Origin: Symsagittifera roscoffensis
Lineage: Eukaryota > Xenacoelomorpha > Acoela > Convolutidae
Direction of reading: 5' to 3'
DNA length: 64,000 nucleotides
Assembly: GCF_963678635.1 (NCBI RefSeq)
Contig: NC_087066.1
Span: 4,154,485-4,218,484 of the forward strand
This document shows positions 11,640 to 24,600 of this stretch, one piece after another; position 1 is the first letter of the stretch, and the number at the start of each line of letters is the position of its first letter. The position numbers and the translations under genes are program-made. Under the pieces are notes generated by a model, which made no database searches, was not told the DNA's origin, and worked only from the letters and a program-made list of their open reading frames with translations.

Positions 11640-12490
11640 CGCCGGATTACAATACTACTTAACCTTTTTTTTCCTTGATAAATATTGCAGTTCGGCATTG
11701 CGAGCAATATCTACAATAAGTCGATTCCTTTTTGATTCGCAGAATTTTCCAAACGCACTATTTATAATTTGCTTGAAGAAATCTTGCTCAAACTTGATAG
11801 CAGCTTTTTTTCGGAGCTCAGTGTTCAACTGAACATATGGTGCAAAAAAATTTCTTGTGCAAACTGCAGTACTCGATTTACTTTTTCAATTTTCAAACCA
11901 AGTTTGACATATGCTGAAGTGTTAGGTAGTGTACAGTATAGTTTTTCTTTGGAAAAAGTTTTGTATGAGCTTTGGCGTAGTGCCCACTTTATCCGAAAGG
12001 TTCATTTTTTTCAACATGTCCAATTGAAGCTCACTGAGCCACATTTTGGACACAACTTCTTTTGTTGGGTAATCCGATTGTGCATCGTGCAAATGATCGG
12101 GGTTTAAAAGATCGACGTCCAAAATGTATCCAATTTCGGATTCTCTGCTCGTGTTGAGAATTTCGGCTATAGTAACTTGGTCATTAAACTCAAATGAGTG
12201 AAGTGGAAGAGGAAATTTCTCCATAATCCCGCCACATAAATTGTTCGCGTCTATCATAAAGAGGAAAGTGTTAGGCTGTTTAGGGTCGTAATTTTTAACA
12301 AATTTATTATTGTTGGTAGAAACAAGTCTTTTTTCAAACACACTGGCAATGCCCCCCTGATCAGGTTTTCTGCCATATCCAAGTGCTCCCTATCAGTGAG
12401 TGAATGGAGTTCAGAGATTGCTAGCCGTGAAGGTAACTCTACGTTTTTCCAATTTCATTTTTTCCAACACTCTTTGAGCCTGCTGAATTT
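11640..12490 (-). pseudogene. Protein-primed family B DNA polymerase, palm-domain fragment
   Basis: The minus strand reads through polymerase motif A surroundings (FMIDANNLCGG, where the family normally has Tyr in place of Cys; then GYILDVDL and PDHLHDAQSDYP), a Lys-rich thumb/palm linker, and motif B (KQIINSAFGKF at about 11750-11780). Frames change near 12345 (C-run), 11940 and 11830, so it is dead. In an intact gene this part lies downstream of the blocks in the triplicated copies; here it sits upstream of them on the same strand, so the gene has been rearranged or two insertions are present. Motif C was not found. Confidence 0.75.
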
Positions 12491-12969
12491 CAAAACAGTG
12501 GAAATAAAAGTAACCTGTTAGATACCAACAGCTGATATCTACAACTCGGTGATATGCATTTAATTAGACCATCAGCCTTTTTCATATATTTTTAACATTT
12601 TAATAAACATAATTTTTCAGTCTGCGCTTTATTTTTTCTTACAATCAGCTTAGTGACAAAGTCAAACAAGAAGTCAAATCAATTTTCAGAAGTAGCATTC
12701 GACAAATCAAATGTTTTTACAAGTTTTTGTTTCTAAACTGGTTGAAAATAACACGCAGCTAAAAGTACAATTTACTGTCTGTGTTTTCGTGATAAGCGTA
12801 TTTTAAACTCGGGGAAAATTTAGGAAAAATTTAGCACAATTATCACCTTTCGAAACCTGCTGTTCCAAAAGTTTTTATTTGATAAACAATTTCATGTGAT
12901 TTAAAATGTTAATTTGCTTGTTTTAGATGCCATCATACTTAGAGTCAAAATCCCTTTCGGAGGGTTAAC
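12491..12969. other. AT-rich stretch with no recognisable gene
   Basis: No coherent ORF or known repeat seen. Confidence 0.4.
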
Positions 12970-13809
12970 CCTGAAAATCGAAAAAACCAAACAGGTCAAT
13001 TTAATTTTGTTATTTTTTTTTGGTTTTATTAAATTCATTCAGCGTATATGTTCACTGATTCAGTATCTGTTGGGTGCTTTGCAGTGTTTCAGCTTTTACT
13101 TTTAGATGGTTTCCACTGCAGGGTGTTGAGGACCATTGGCTGAGTGGATTTGCAGTCCTTTCAAAAACCACCAAATGTCTTTTCAAACGTGGCCGCCTAG
13201 ACTCGAAAACGGCGGCTACGCTTAGTTTTCGACCCCGCTGAGTCTAAAAAAATTGGTTTCAACCATTTCTGAGCACGCCTTCATAGTGAACGACACTTAG
13301 CCAACGATGATTTTCAACGAATTTCGATTATCTCGAAAAATACATTTCAAAAAGCCTTGTATCAAGGCACTCCGGGTTTCATCAGCCGTAATACTATTAT
13401 AGCAACAGTATGAGAAAAAGTTGCAGTTCAAGAAAACATTTTGTGACAATTTTTATGAAACAAAAATTTGGATACTTTCTGGTTTCGGTTTTGAACAGAA
13501 ATAACATGTTAAGTGTTGCACTTACAAGCAAACGTTCATTAGCTAAGTTGATCACCTACTATTGGTCGAAACCAGAGGATAGTTTTTGATACCAGCATTT
13601 ATTTCTTTTTGTTTAGTTTTATTCTTTCAAAGATTTCTGAAAAAAATTACAAAGCAAATTTTAAATTAGAAAAAAAATCAGAAACAAAACATAAACAAAG
13701 CTTCAGCCACAAAAACTTTAAAAAGCTTATCAAACTAAATAATAAACCCCCAAACTGGTGCAATCTCGGTGGAAACAAAATTTTTTGAGTTTTCAGAGAT
13801 CTCTAAATT
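12970..13809. repeat. 840-bp module R, isolated fourth copy
   Basis: Almost identical to the three copies in the triplication but with unrelated flanks on both sides. Hairpin at 13199-13245, with one change in the inner stem. No target duplication seen. Confidence 0.75.
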
Positions 13810-14118
13810 CGGGTAAGTCATTCTTATTTTGTTCAAATGGATCATTCATTTTTGCCTAAATAGAGGTTGCGGCCGCCGCACTTGACGAATTTTCCTTTCT
13901 TCGAGATTGAGCAATAAAACATGCATTTTTGAAGAAATCGTTCACCGCAGCCAACACTTAAGCTACGCTGCCAAAATCTTGTGCTTTCCTATATACCATA
14001 TAGTTTGGTTGTATACAATAGGTATATAACGTCATTTTACATGTAAACAAGCCCATACCCCCAAACTTTAGAAGGGAAAACATGCACCAACCAAAACTTA
14101 ATTCCATTCCCGTTTCCA

Positions 14119-14273
14119 TAAAGTGGCTGGAAAATTACCAATTTTAACCCCCCTTAAAACATGCGTGCCCGAACAAGTAGGGTCTTTAAACACTTCGGGG
14201 GTTAAAAGTCGTAAGTACAACGGCACACCGAAAAATGGGGGGGTTAAAAGTGGTCATTTTCCTAGCCACTTTT
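14119..14273. repeat. Foldback element of about 155 bp
   Basis: Arm 14119-14153 is largely the reverse complement of 14237-14272: GTGGCTGGAAAAT and TTTTAACCCCCC on the left, GGGGGGTTAAAA and ATTTTCCTAGCCAC on the right. Only about 80 bp separate the arms, so the strand can fold on itself. Candidate MITE or foldback remnant. Confidence 0.6.
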
Positions 14274-15625
14274 ACTAAACTACTGACGATAGCTGACTGA
14301 TTTATTATTTTCGAATTAAGTTTTAATGTTTTTTTTGCTCGTCGAGACAACAGTAGGTCTGCGAGCAGAGGGCTGCCATATCCGTGCAGCTAAATTCCTT
14401 GAATAACCCTGGAGTTCTTTGATCGAACTTATTGTGATTAACACAAAACTTGCGAGGAAAAAATTAATTTTTGCGTCAGCACAAACTTTTCTCGACAATC
14501 GTCTGATCGCATCGAAGTCCAAGAATGTTTCATTCCAGCTTTCATTATATCATCTATCTTTCCAATAAGGATAAAAATATACAAACTTCGGATTTTATAA
14601 TATGTCAATTTTGATAAAGGACAAATCGATTTTTTAATTTCAAAATTTACATGAAATTGGATATGCCAATTTTCAATCGCCCAAAAAGTCCTTGAAAGAA
14701 AAACGATGAACTACTTATGAGGATACTCCCGAAAACGAAAATTGTGATTGTGCCCGAACTTGCTTTCATATAGGAAAAATTATTTTCACAGAGACGAGGC
14801 TGCAATTTCTAGGACAAGCAAAGAAACTGCAAAGAGTAGATCTGAAATAGTCGAAAAGTTAAAAATAGGAAAGAAAAGTTAAAACTAATGAAAGGTCTGC
14901 AATTTGTCGGAATCAAATTCCTGACCTTGTGATTAAAAATTAACCTATCATCTGCACTATGCGCGCTTGTCAATTTAGAAAACACTAGCCACCAATAAAA
15001 CAGATGCGAAGGGTTAATGCTTTGTAGTAAGTAAACCAGATATGGTATTGCTTCAAAAATGCAGTCAAAAAAATGCACACTTTTATTAGCCTAATGGTTT
15101 GAAAAAAAGGAGATCGTCAAATGACACTACACTCCGCTTGTAATAATTTCTTAAAAAGATTTCCTGACTAGTAGCCTGAATCGATTGCAAGGTTTGAAAA
15201 ATTGCATTAAAAAATAACAATTTCAGCAAAATTTCGAAAATTGATATCCACGCGAAGAAGAACGTTATTACTTTCCATAACTCATTACAGGAAAAATTAA
15301 TTTTGATTGAACGAGATAAAAATTTATCAAAATTTTAAGTATAAAATATAAATTTCTAGCTCGCACATCAATCCTATCTATTCCTTGCTCAACGCTTCTG
15401 GTTAAGTGGTGCCTAACAACTTGTTACTATTGTCACCTGTTTAAGTACGCGCGTAGACAAAGATGTTAACCGGAAAAGTCTCCAAAACGATTTCAAAACA
15501 CTTGCTTTCGCAAGTTCTGAAATATATTTGACAAAAAATAGTATAGTTATCACTTTAAACCGTCTTTGACGCGCAAACAAGGCACTGAAACTTGCTATCA
15601 CTATCTGTAATTTTAGAGACTTTTA
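14274..15625. other. AT-rich DNA downstream of the tetraspanin gene, with a SINE-like piece
   Basis: No gene seen. Around 14895-14970 the minus strand has tRNA-like A and B box matches (GGAATTTGATTCC as B box), suggesting a decayed tRNA-derived SINE. The 3' end of the tetraspanin mRNA should also lie here. Confidence 0.3.
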
Positions 15626-18600
15626 TTAATACCACTGCCACACGACTTGTTTGCGAACTCGTTTAAGTAGAACCAGTGCCGAAACTAAAGCCATTACTTG
15701 CAAAAGTATCACACATATCGCACACAAAGACAGCACTAAGAGATTCCTGGCGAAGAAATCGGCCACTTGTTTGAAACAGCCTTGATTGTGCAGGTTGTTA
15801 GGGTGACTCATAGTCCCGCAATTGTCCAACACTGTCTTGCAGCACGAGTCGGGCACGTGAACAAACATCTCGTCCCCGTCGTCGGCTGATTTGCCTCTGT
15901 TCTGGTTCTGAACCCAGGAGGAATACTGCCAGTCCATGAATGAGTTCACGCCGCAGCACTGGTGGTCTTGGTGTCTGAAACAAAAAACAGCAGCCTTGTT
16001 ATTGATTGTCTTTACCTTTGTGTACCACCAGAGATCGCACCAGAGATCATATCATTAAAGCTGCATATAGATGGACCAGACAAACCTTTGGAATAAAACG
16101 ACTGATTCTCATGCGAATCCGTTAATGTGAGTTGAGTCCGAGGAAACTAGAGAAATTTATAATGTGAGTAGCTTAAAAATACTAATGAAAATTGAATTTA
16201 GGGAACCTGAAAAACTATAAGGGAGAAATTATTAAAATCACTCGTATTAAAACTTTTTGAAATCTTTAGCGGCAAAACTTCCTACTGTAGGATTTGTCAT
16301 ATTTGTCCGATGAAGATTGAAAAATTTCATCAAATTAGCTAAATTTTTAGAGCATCATCAATACAATTGACTTGTTTTGAACAACTACTCACAGCTGGTC
16401 CAGTGCTTTGGTGACGTCACCATTTGACCCGTACTGGTTGACTATTGTGCTGTTGAAGTGGGACTCCAGTTTCCTGTAGGTCTTCCCCCTGTACACTAGT
16501 GCCACTATCACCACTGACAACTCAATTGCGATCACCACACCCACCAACACTGCGTATATCTAAACACATATGTCAACAAATAAAACTAACCACTTCAATA
16601 GAAAAGCAAAAACTCAGATATACGTTTAAAAAAATTTCATGCAATCTTGTCGGTGCAAATGACTTGGTAATATGATGAGTTGTGCCTCAAAAATGCATTT
16701 TTAATCGCATAAAATATTTGATGTCAATTTGAGTAAGGGTCGAGATACAAATGCGGTTTAATCCTGACGAGACAAAGCCGGGACATGAACTTACCGCATT
16801 TTTATAAAGACGTCCAAATTGTTTTGGAACTCGTGACAGAAACATACAGAAGCTTAGAGATTCATCACCCATCGGACGAAAAAAAGGTGCATACCGAAGT
16901 TCAAAACTGCCAGGAATTTTTGTTTGCTTCATCTCAGCATTGAAAAATTTTTCTTCATATAAAATTTATTGAAGTTTTACTATCTCTACTAGTGGATTAC
17001 TGGTAAACTCTTTGCCTCTCTACCCGAGACATTTATTTCGAATCTTGAGATGACCACAAAACTATAGTGACTTCGAAAATTTTGCGCATCTGAAATCTTT
17101 CGCTAAGTTTTCATTTAGGTACTGACCAAACTTAGAAGCATGCGCATATTTCTTGCTCAGGGTACAATTGCCTTTGGACCCCTAAACAAGAAATGAATGC
17201 ATATTTTTGAGTTAGGTGGCAATTCAGAAAATAGCGAACAGCTGTGTACGTTAAAATCTCAAATTTTGTAGTGTGTCAATGTTTTGAAGAACAAATCAAA
17301 TTATCGGGACAGTGACAAATTTCAGTATTTTTTGATTTTTGTCAGGTGGTAGCTTGAGACTCTGCGCTATCTGGGCTGCCACTAATTTCGGTCACCGAGA
17401 TCGGGCGAAGTTACAAATTTGCCATATTAATCTCGTCTTCAAAAATGACCAAAGAAAAGATTTTTAAAGACCGCAACATTTCTCGAGATCCTACCCAACA
17501 CATTCACAATGCAATAAACTAAGTGTTTCAAAACAACCTGAACAAACATAAATTAAAAAAGGATTCTATGTAATAAACTATTCTAATTCTAGTGTCTATG
17601 TACAATGTATGTACATAAGCTTAAGTGTTAAAACGTTAAAAGGAAGTAGTTGAATTAAGACGTTTAAAAAGGACCACTGAACTTCCGTTCATATCGACCG
17701 ATGGTCGTAACTAAACTGGTATTAATTAAAATACCGAAGGTCATTATAACAAACTAAAAACAAATCACAACATTTCCCACCGGGAAAAAAAATGAAACTG
17801 CAAACTAACTATATAACTCTATATACACCCTTTTTCCCCCTCAGAAGATGGAAGAAATTTTACAAACTGCGCCCAGAGGGTAAATATACAGCGGCAAAAT
17901 AAAATCCACAAATTGAAAGAGAATGTAGCAATGTACAGGGTGTCTATACAGAATTACAATTTTTTACAGAATACGGTAACTAACTAAATAAAACTAATCC
18001 ACAACATGTACATTAACATGTACAATTGTATCTACAGGTGAAATTAAAAAGTCCGGCGAAAATATGGATTACAAAAATTGTTTTGATAAGTTTGATTTGA
18101 TATGACGATTATAAGAATTGGTCCTCGAACTCATCCAGTTTAGCTCTCACATCTGAATCTATAGTTGATGAGATCTCGCTGTAGTTATCCATCTCTAATG
18201 AAGGGTCTTTCGAGGTCGGGTCAGATAATTTTGAGTTCGAAGAATTTTCGAGGAGTTGGGTCTTCGTGGTTGATGCTGCAAGTCTGCCCGTCGGGAGGGA
18301 GTTTCTTGAAGACCATGACAAAGTAGTTTCTGCGACTAAGATCTGTCTCGGGGGTGCCTCCGCTAATGGAGTCAAAAGATCCGAAGGAGAGTTGACCGAG
18401 AAAGTAGACAATTCCGGTGCCTGCGAGAATACCGAAGTTATCGCCCCTAGGTCGTCTTTCTCTTGCACCACGTCTATAAATCGTCGATTTCCGTAAAACT
18501 GTGGGGGGCCCACATTTCTACGTGGTCTGGAGTTTCTGGTCTTTGGAGTCACACTGATCGTCTGTTCCGGAATACTGTCTATCATAATAGGATTGTCCTG

Positions 18601-21600
18601 TGATCCTTCACTAGTATTCGCGTCGTGTATGACTACAATCTCCCGTGAGTCGTTGTTTGCTGTCCCTTCTGAGCTCAATGGTGGGGTTTCGGCATGACCT
18701 GTAATACTTAAGCCCTGATTAGTCTCGGTGTAGGGGTTTTGAGGTACGTTGTTATTGGTCACATCGTCAAAGTAATCCTCGATTATCCCGTCCCACGAAT
18801 CTAGATTTAAGGAAGATGAACCTGAAGAAAGTTTAGGAGAGTCTTTAGTGGCCGAGCTCGCAGTCGGTGCGCTAGTCCCTGAACTGATAATCTCCGTTCT
18901 CGGGGTGCCTTGTCTCGAGTGGCCAGCTGATATCGTTCCAGCTTTCTTCGGTGGAGAGAGTTTCCTTTTCCCAGCTAAACTCGAATGAATATGAGTATTA
19001 TGCCCAGAGGGTGTCCGATTCACTATTATCTTTTTGGGCCCCGGGAGTATTTTTCCTTTTATAGCCAGATCCGATTTACGTAAAACGTGACCATTGTCGA
19101 GGGTAACTGTGTGCTCTGAAGAATCGATTATATCCTTCTTAACTAGATTAAAATAAGGGTCCCCATTTTTTCTGTTAGACACCTTTCTATATAAGTTACC
19201 TCCCGTTACTGCTTTTCTTTTTCCCAGTGGATCTAACGTTCGGGTAGTGTCGTCCGGGGTTGTGCGTAGGCTGAACGTCCTAGCTAATGGCAAGTTTTCT
19301 TCTGGGTCCGACGTGCTGTCCCTTTCCTCGTCCAGATAGCCATCTTCTGCCCCGTCGTGTAGTTCCCAGTTAGTAGCCCGCTCTTTGGACAATATAGCCT
19401 TTCCTTTATCTAAATGTTCAATATTGGACATGAGATTTTTCCACCTAGTGTTCGCTACTCTATTAAAATGCTTTTCAAACGGGGAACAGCCGATCGCCGT
19501 TTGCTTTGAGATTCTCAGATTCCAGATGATTTTCTCGATCGAATCGTTTAGAGATGGTTTGGGTATTTCGAATGACATTGCCAGTAATTTCGATTTAATT
19601 GTGTGCACAAGTCTTTCCACTAGCCCGTTGGATCTGTGGCCTCCGACCGTACAGTAAATGATTTCTATATTAAATTTATCGCAGAAGTTTTTGAAATCGT
19701 GTGAAAGAAAGCATGACCCATGGTCGACTCTAATTTTTCTTGGGAATCCGTGAAGATGACAGTAATCGTTTAGGAATGAAATTACGTTTCTTGTAGAGGT
19801 GTTATTGACAATCTTGGCCGAAGGAAACTTAGTGTAGCGGTCGATACAAAGAAGAATCTATTTGTTGTTACCCCAACTAGCGTCCAACGGTCCCGCAAAA
19901 TCCAAATTGATTTCTTCGTTCGCGAATGTCAACGTCGGGAGTTTCGAAATATTATTGGTGCCTAGTATCACTTTAATGTTCTTACCCGCTTTTAAACATT
20001 GGGTACATGTTCTCCCGTGATGGTAGATTTCCCGGTAAATATGTGGCCACCACAAATATTCTGCGAGGGATTTCATCCCGAACTGTCCTGGGTGAGTCTC
20101 GTGTAACATAGAATTAAAAGTTCCCCTGATGGTAGCTGGGACGAATAGTTTGTTGTCTAAAAAGAGTAGTTCATCCTTCACGTGTAAGTCTTTAGTGTAG
20201 TTCTTCATGTAAGTCCCGTGTATGCCCATCGGTCGATTCCGCTTTATCGTCTCTATCAGATCCCACAGCACCTTGTCTTCTCTCGTCATGATCTGCAGCA
20301 ATTTCTTCGAACAGTGGTTCTCTGGGCGAATTGGGGAATTCGGCAAATTCAGATCGGCCTTATATCTTCTTAAGAGATCTGCGTGGTCTGGTGGAAGTCT
20401 GTCGTCTCTGAATTTGAGAGCAATATTATGTTCTTCGGGGATAATCAAAAGGGGTTCGATCACTTTGTCCATTGGGAGTTCTTGTTTTTTCTTGTTAGGT
20501 GGTATGAGGTGTCTGTTTAGAAGTAAAAAATGTAAAAGGACTTTGTCCGAAAAAGTAATACTTTTAAAATTAAATTTTGAATTATCGACTGGTTGGCAAT
20601 TTGTAGTACAATTTTCTGTCCGAGAATGATTATTGTGGCAAATTTTTATCGACTGAGCGATACAAGATATGATAGCAGCAATAATCTTGAGATTGAGTAA
20701 AGCTAACGAGCTATTCAGCTGATTCTGACCAATCACGTCGCTTGAATTTTCGTTTCCCGATGGGATTGTATTAACTCGTGAATTAGTATTTACAGCGACC
20801 GTTGGTCTATCTACCAAATTTACAGTAAGTAATTTAGAATCTATTTTAGTCGACAAAATGTTCTGAATTCTGTCGATTGAAGCGACTACAAATTCACCGT
20901 CATAATGTGAAATTGGAAGGGCTTTGCCCGAATGAAGTCTAGATAAAAGGTCGGTAAAGCCCATGTCCTTTCCTGGTAAATGTGAAATTTTAAAATTGAA
21001 AGGTAAGAGTCTGTTTACCCAGCGGGTCAATCGACTGTGCATCGTTTCATTGCCATGATTTGCCGAAAGTGCTGATAGTAATGCTTTATGGTCAGTGACT
21101 ATTTAGAATTCTGTTCCGTACAGGTAGTTTCTGAAATGTTCTGCAGCCCATACGACTCCCAGCAACTCTAGTTCGTTGGTAGAATTTTTCATTTCATGGT
21201 TGTTTAAAAATCTGAATGCAAATGCGATTGTTTTCCACTGGTCGTCCTGTAATTGTTCTAGGGTAGCCCCTAGTCTGCTATGTGAAGCGTCCGTTTTTAG
21301 TCTTGTCTTCTCTTTTATATCAAAGTGGCTGTTTTCTGCAATATTTACAATTTCGGTTTTTAACTTCTCAAACGCTATTGAATGGCTGGTATCCCATTTG
21401 TATAGCGATTTTTTGTTTAGAAGAGGTCGAAGAGGGGAGCTTAACGTGGATAAATTAGGGACGAATTTTACATATTGGTTTATTGAGCCGAAAAATGAGC
21501 GAAGTTCAGAAATATTCTTCGGGGTTGGCAAATTTTTTATTGCGTCGGCTTTACCGACCAACGGTCGTACTCCATTGCCTGAGATCTTGAAGCCAAGCCA

Positions 21601-24600
21601 TTCGATGTCGGATTTAAAAAATGCACATTTCCCCCATTTCACTGCCATGTTGTTCTTATCTAAGATTGATAAAATTTTGTGCACTATTGCTTTATGTTCT
21701 TCCAGCGATCCACGCGAGGCTACCAGGATGTCGTCTATGTAACAATTTGTAAACGGGATATTTTTCAACATTGAGTCCATGACCCGTTGGAATTCATTGG
21801 GCATGTCTCCTAATCCGTAAAATCCCGTTAGAAACCGATACGTTCCAGTCGTTTCGCCGCCTACTATGCTAAAATTGCACTGTTTACTGGTTTGATTGCA
21901 AAGTTGAAGTTGGCTATATGCGTTTTTCAGGTCTAAGTTACTAAACCACACTCGCCCGTTGGGTTTTTCTGAAATTTGGAGTGCCACGTTATCAATCAGT
22001 TCATGGATATTCGGCATTTGATACTTATTTTTAAAAATTTGATCATTTAAAAGCTTGGAATCCAGTGCCAGTTTTATTGAAGTATCCTTTTTCCGAGTGA
22101 TTACAATTGGTCGCATTTCTCTAATTTTATTATGTGACCTTCTTTTTCCATTCTTTTTAATTCATCGTTCACTGCCGCGAGTAAATGGAGTGGTACTCTT
22201 CTCCCTTTGGACTGTATTGGTTTAAAAGGTGTGTGAAAATGGGTTACCTTCCGATCGTTAGGTATTTTCCCCACTCTAGTGAATAAGTTCTTAAACTCAT
22301 TAAAAATGTTGTCTGATAAAGAAGGTAAGTTTTTGTACTCACTCTCAGGTGTGGGTTGATTGACCATGCAGATTGGTTGCGGGCATTTCCTCTGCGAAAT
22401 TTCTATGCCCAGTTTGTGTAAATTGTCGCTCCCCAATATGTTACGCTCGTGTCCGCCGGTTATGAAGAATGGGGTTTCTTCGCTGATCCACCCATTGGAC
22501 TTTGTTCTGACAATTATTTTTCCCAAGATATTGATCGTATCGTTGGTGAATCCGCAGTATAGGTCTTTTATTCTTTTCTCCACTGGGTGTATCTTGAGGT
22601 TTGGGTATCTTAGTTTAATTTCATGTAGAACATTATGTTTTAAAAAGCTTACAGGACTTGCTGAATCTACCGGTATGTTCATATTTACAATCATGTCCCA
22701 GCCAATGCCTAGGTTCAGGAGTTTCTTTGTTTCAAGACCATTATTGTCGTAAATAGTTCTGACACTCAACACCGAGAAGTCGTCATCGTCACTCTGTCCG
22801 TACTCATTCCACGCATTTATCACGTCGCACGATTCTTTTTCTTCCATCCACGAGTTTTCCGTAGGAGTGTATGTACAATTCTCAGTATTTACGAAATTAT
22901 TTGATACATTATTTACAGTTGGTCTCTTATTGCGTGATTTACATAATTTGGCGAAGTGTCCTTTATAGTTGCAGTTTTTACAGGTTATGTCCTTCGCTGG
23001 GCAAACATTTAAGTGCCCTTTCGTAAATGTATTTCCGCATTTCATGCATGAGTTACTCCTTTCGATGTTTAAGCTTGGTTCTTTTTTGATATGATTGTGG
23101 TTACTAAACGATTTAAAAGTTGTCCCGTTGGTCGATGACCGTGACATATTTGTCAGTTTCTGGTGGTTAAAATATCCCTTTTCATCGATTAGGGCTTGAT
23201 TAAGTGCTTCCGACGGGCTTATGGTAGCTGAAAGTAGCTTCCTCTGGGTGTCTGTGTTCTTCATATTGCAAATGAAGATATCCCTTATCCATTCTGCCTC
23301 GTCGGATTCCTTGACGTTGCACGTGCTGGCTAGGTCCGTCAGTGCTCCCCAGAATTGTTCGTACGACTCACGATCTTTTTGTTTTCGATTTAGAAGTTTA
23401 TATCTTTCGAACGTAGTATTGGGCGGTTTGTTAAATGCTGCGTCTAGTAGAGTCCAGAACTCAGAGAACGATATTGCTAAAATCTTGACTCTCGGGTTCT
23501 TTTGCGTAAAAACTCTTTTTCCTTCGCTCCCTAGGGCTAAAAATAAAATTGATCGCAGTTTCTTGTCCGCCTCCGTTCGTCTCATTCCATTAAATTTTCT
23601 TTTCTCTTCGTTGATCCGTTTCTCTTCTGCGGATTCGTACTGTTTCATTGTGCTTTTGTTCCTGCTCTCTCTGTTGGCTTTTTCCGCGTCCGACTCGCTG
23701 CCTGTCGCCTGTTCCAAAATTGGAATTTGGGTCTCCGGTATCTCTGGTCCATGTAGGCTCTCTAAATCCATATTTTCTTTTGCAATGATCGCCAATTGGA
23801 ATTGGTCGCTCCATTGGGTCCAGGCATGCGGTGGCTCTAGAGTGTGATTAGGCCAAAAGGGGGAATTCCACGCACGTTCGAATCATTTGACTGCGCCATA
23901 ATAAACTATTCTAATTCTAGTGTCTATGTACAATGTATGTACATAAGCTTAAGTGTTAAAACGTTAAAAGGAAGTAGTTGAATTAAGACGTTTAAAAAGG
24001 ACCACTGAACTTCCGTTCATATCGACCGATGGTCGTAACTAAACTGGTATTAATTAAAATACCGAAGGTCATTATAAAAAACCAAAAACAAATCACAACA
24101 CTATGATAACAAAAATAGGTACAAGCATGAATAACTGATGCAGTCAGTACGAGCTTCTAGATCTTCAACTGAGTTGAAGCTTCCCTTTCAAATCCATGCA
24201 CTAAAAAATGATGCTCTCAAAATTCGACACAAAACGAAATTCAATCAAGGTACCTTTCGACACATAAAATCTAAAATATACGGGGACATTTTTCTGAAGA
24301 GCCAAATGATAATCATTTAACGATTTACGAGCTCTAGGTGTCTTTTTCTCAAGAGATCTGGTAACTTTCAAGGGACCAGTCTATCATAGTGCTCGTTAGT
24401 CGAAAACCACGAGTGCCTTATATCACTCAAAGATTAGTTATGATAACTCCTCAACTTAGACAGCAACGATTACGTTTTACTAAGAAGGATGAAACCTTTT
24501 GTTCCGACTTTCACATGCAATGATTTTTGGTAAAGCTCTGGGGGTTAGAAAAATGCCACTTGGGCAAAATTCTGGACTAAATTATGTGCGCTTTGAAAAT

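Larger units (their letters stand above)
17566..24105 (-). mobile_element. Ty3/gypsy LTR retrotransposon inserted in tetraspanin intron 1
   Basis: A 6530-bp element (17571-24100) flanked by the 5-bp target duplication CTATG (17566-17570 and 24101-24105). It has two 202-bp LTRs, a primer site, Gag, protease, RT, RNase H and integrase in the Ty3/gypsy order on the minus strand, the same strand as the host gene. The LTRs differ at only two positions by my count, so the insertion is recent, yet the coding region holds a frameshift and two nonsense codons. Confidence 0.93.
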
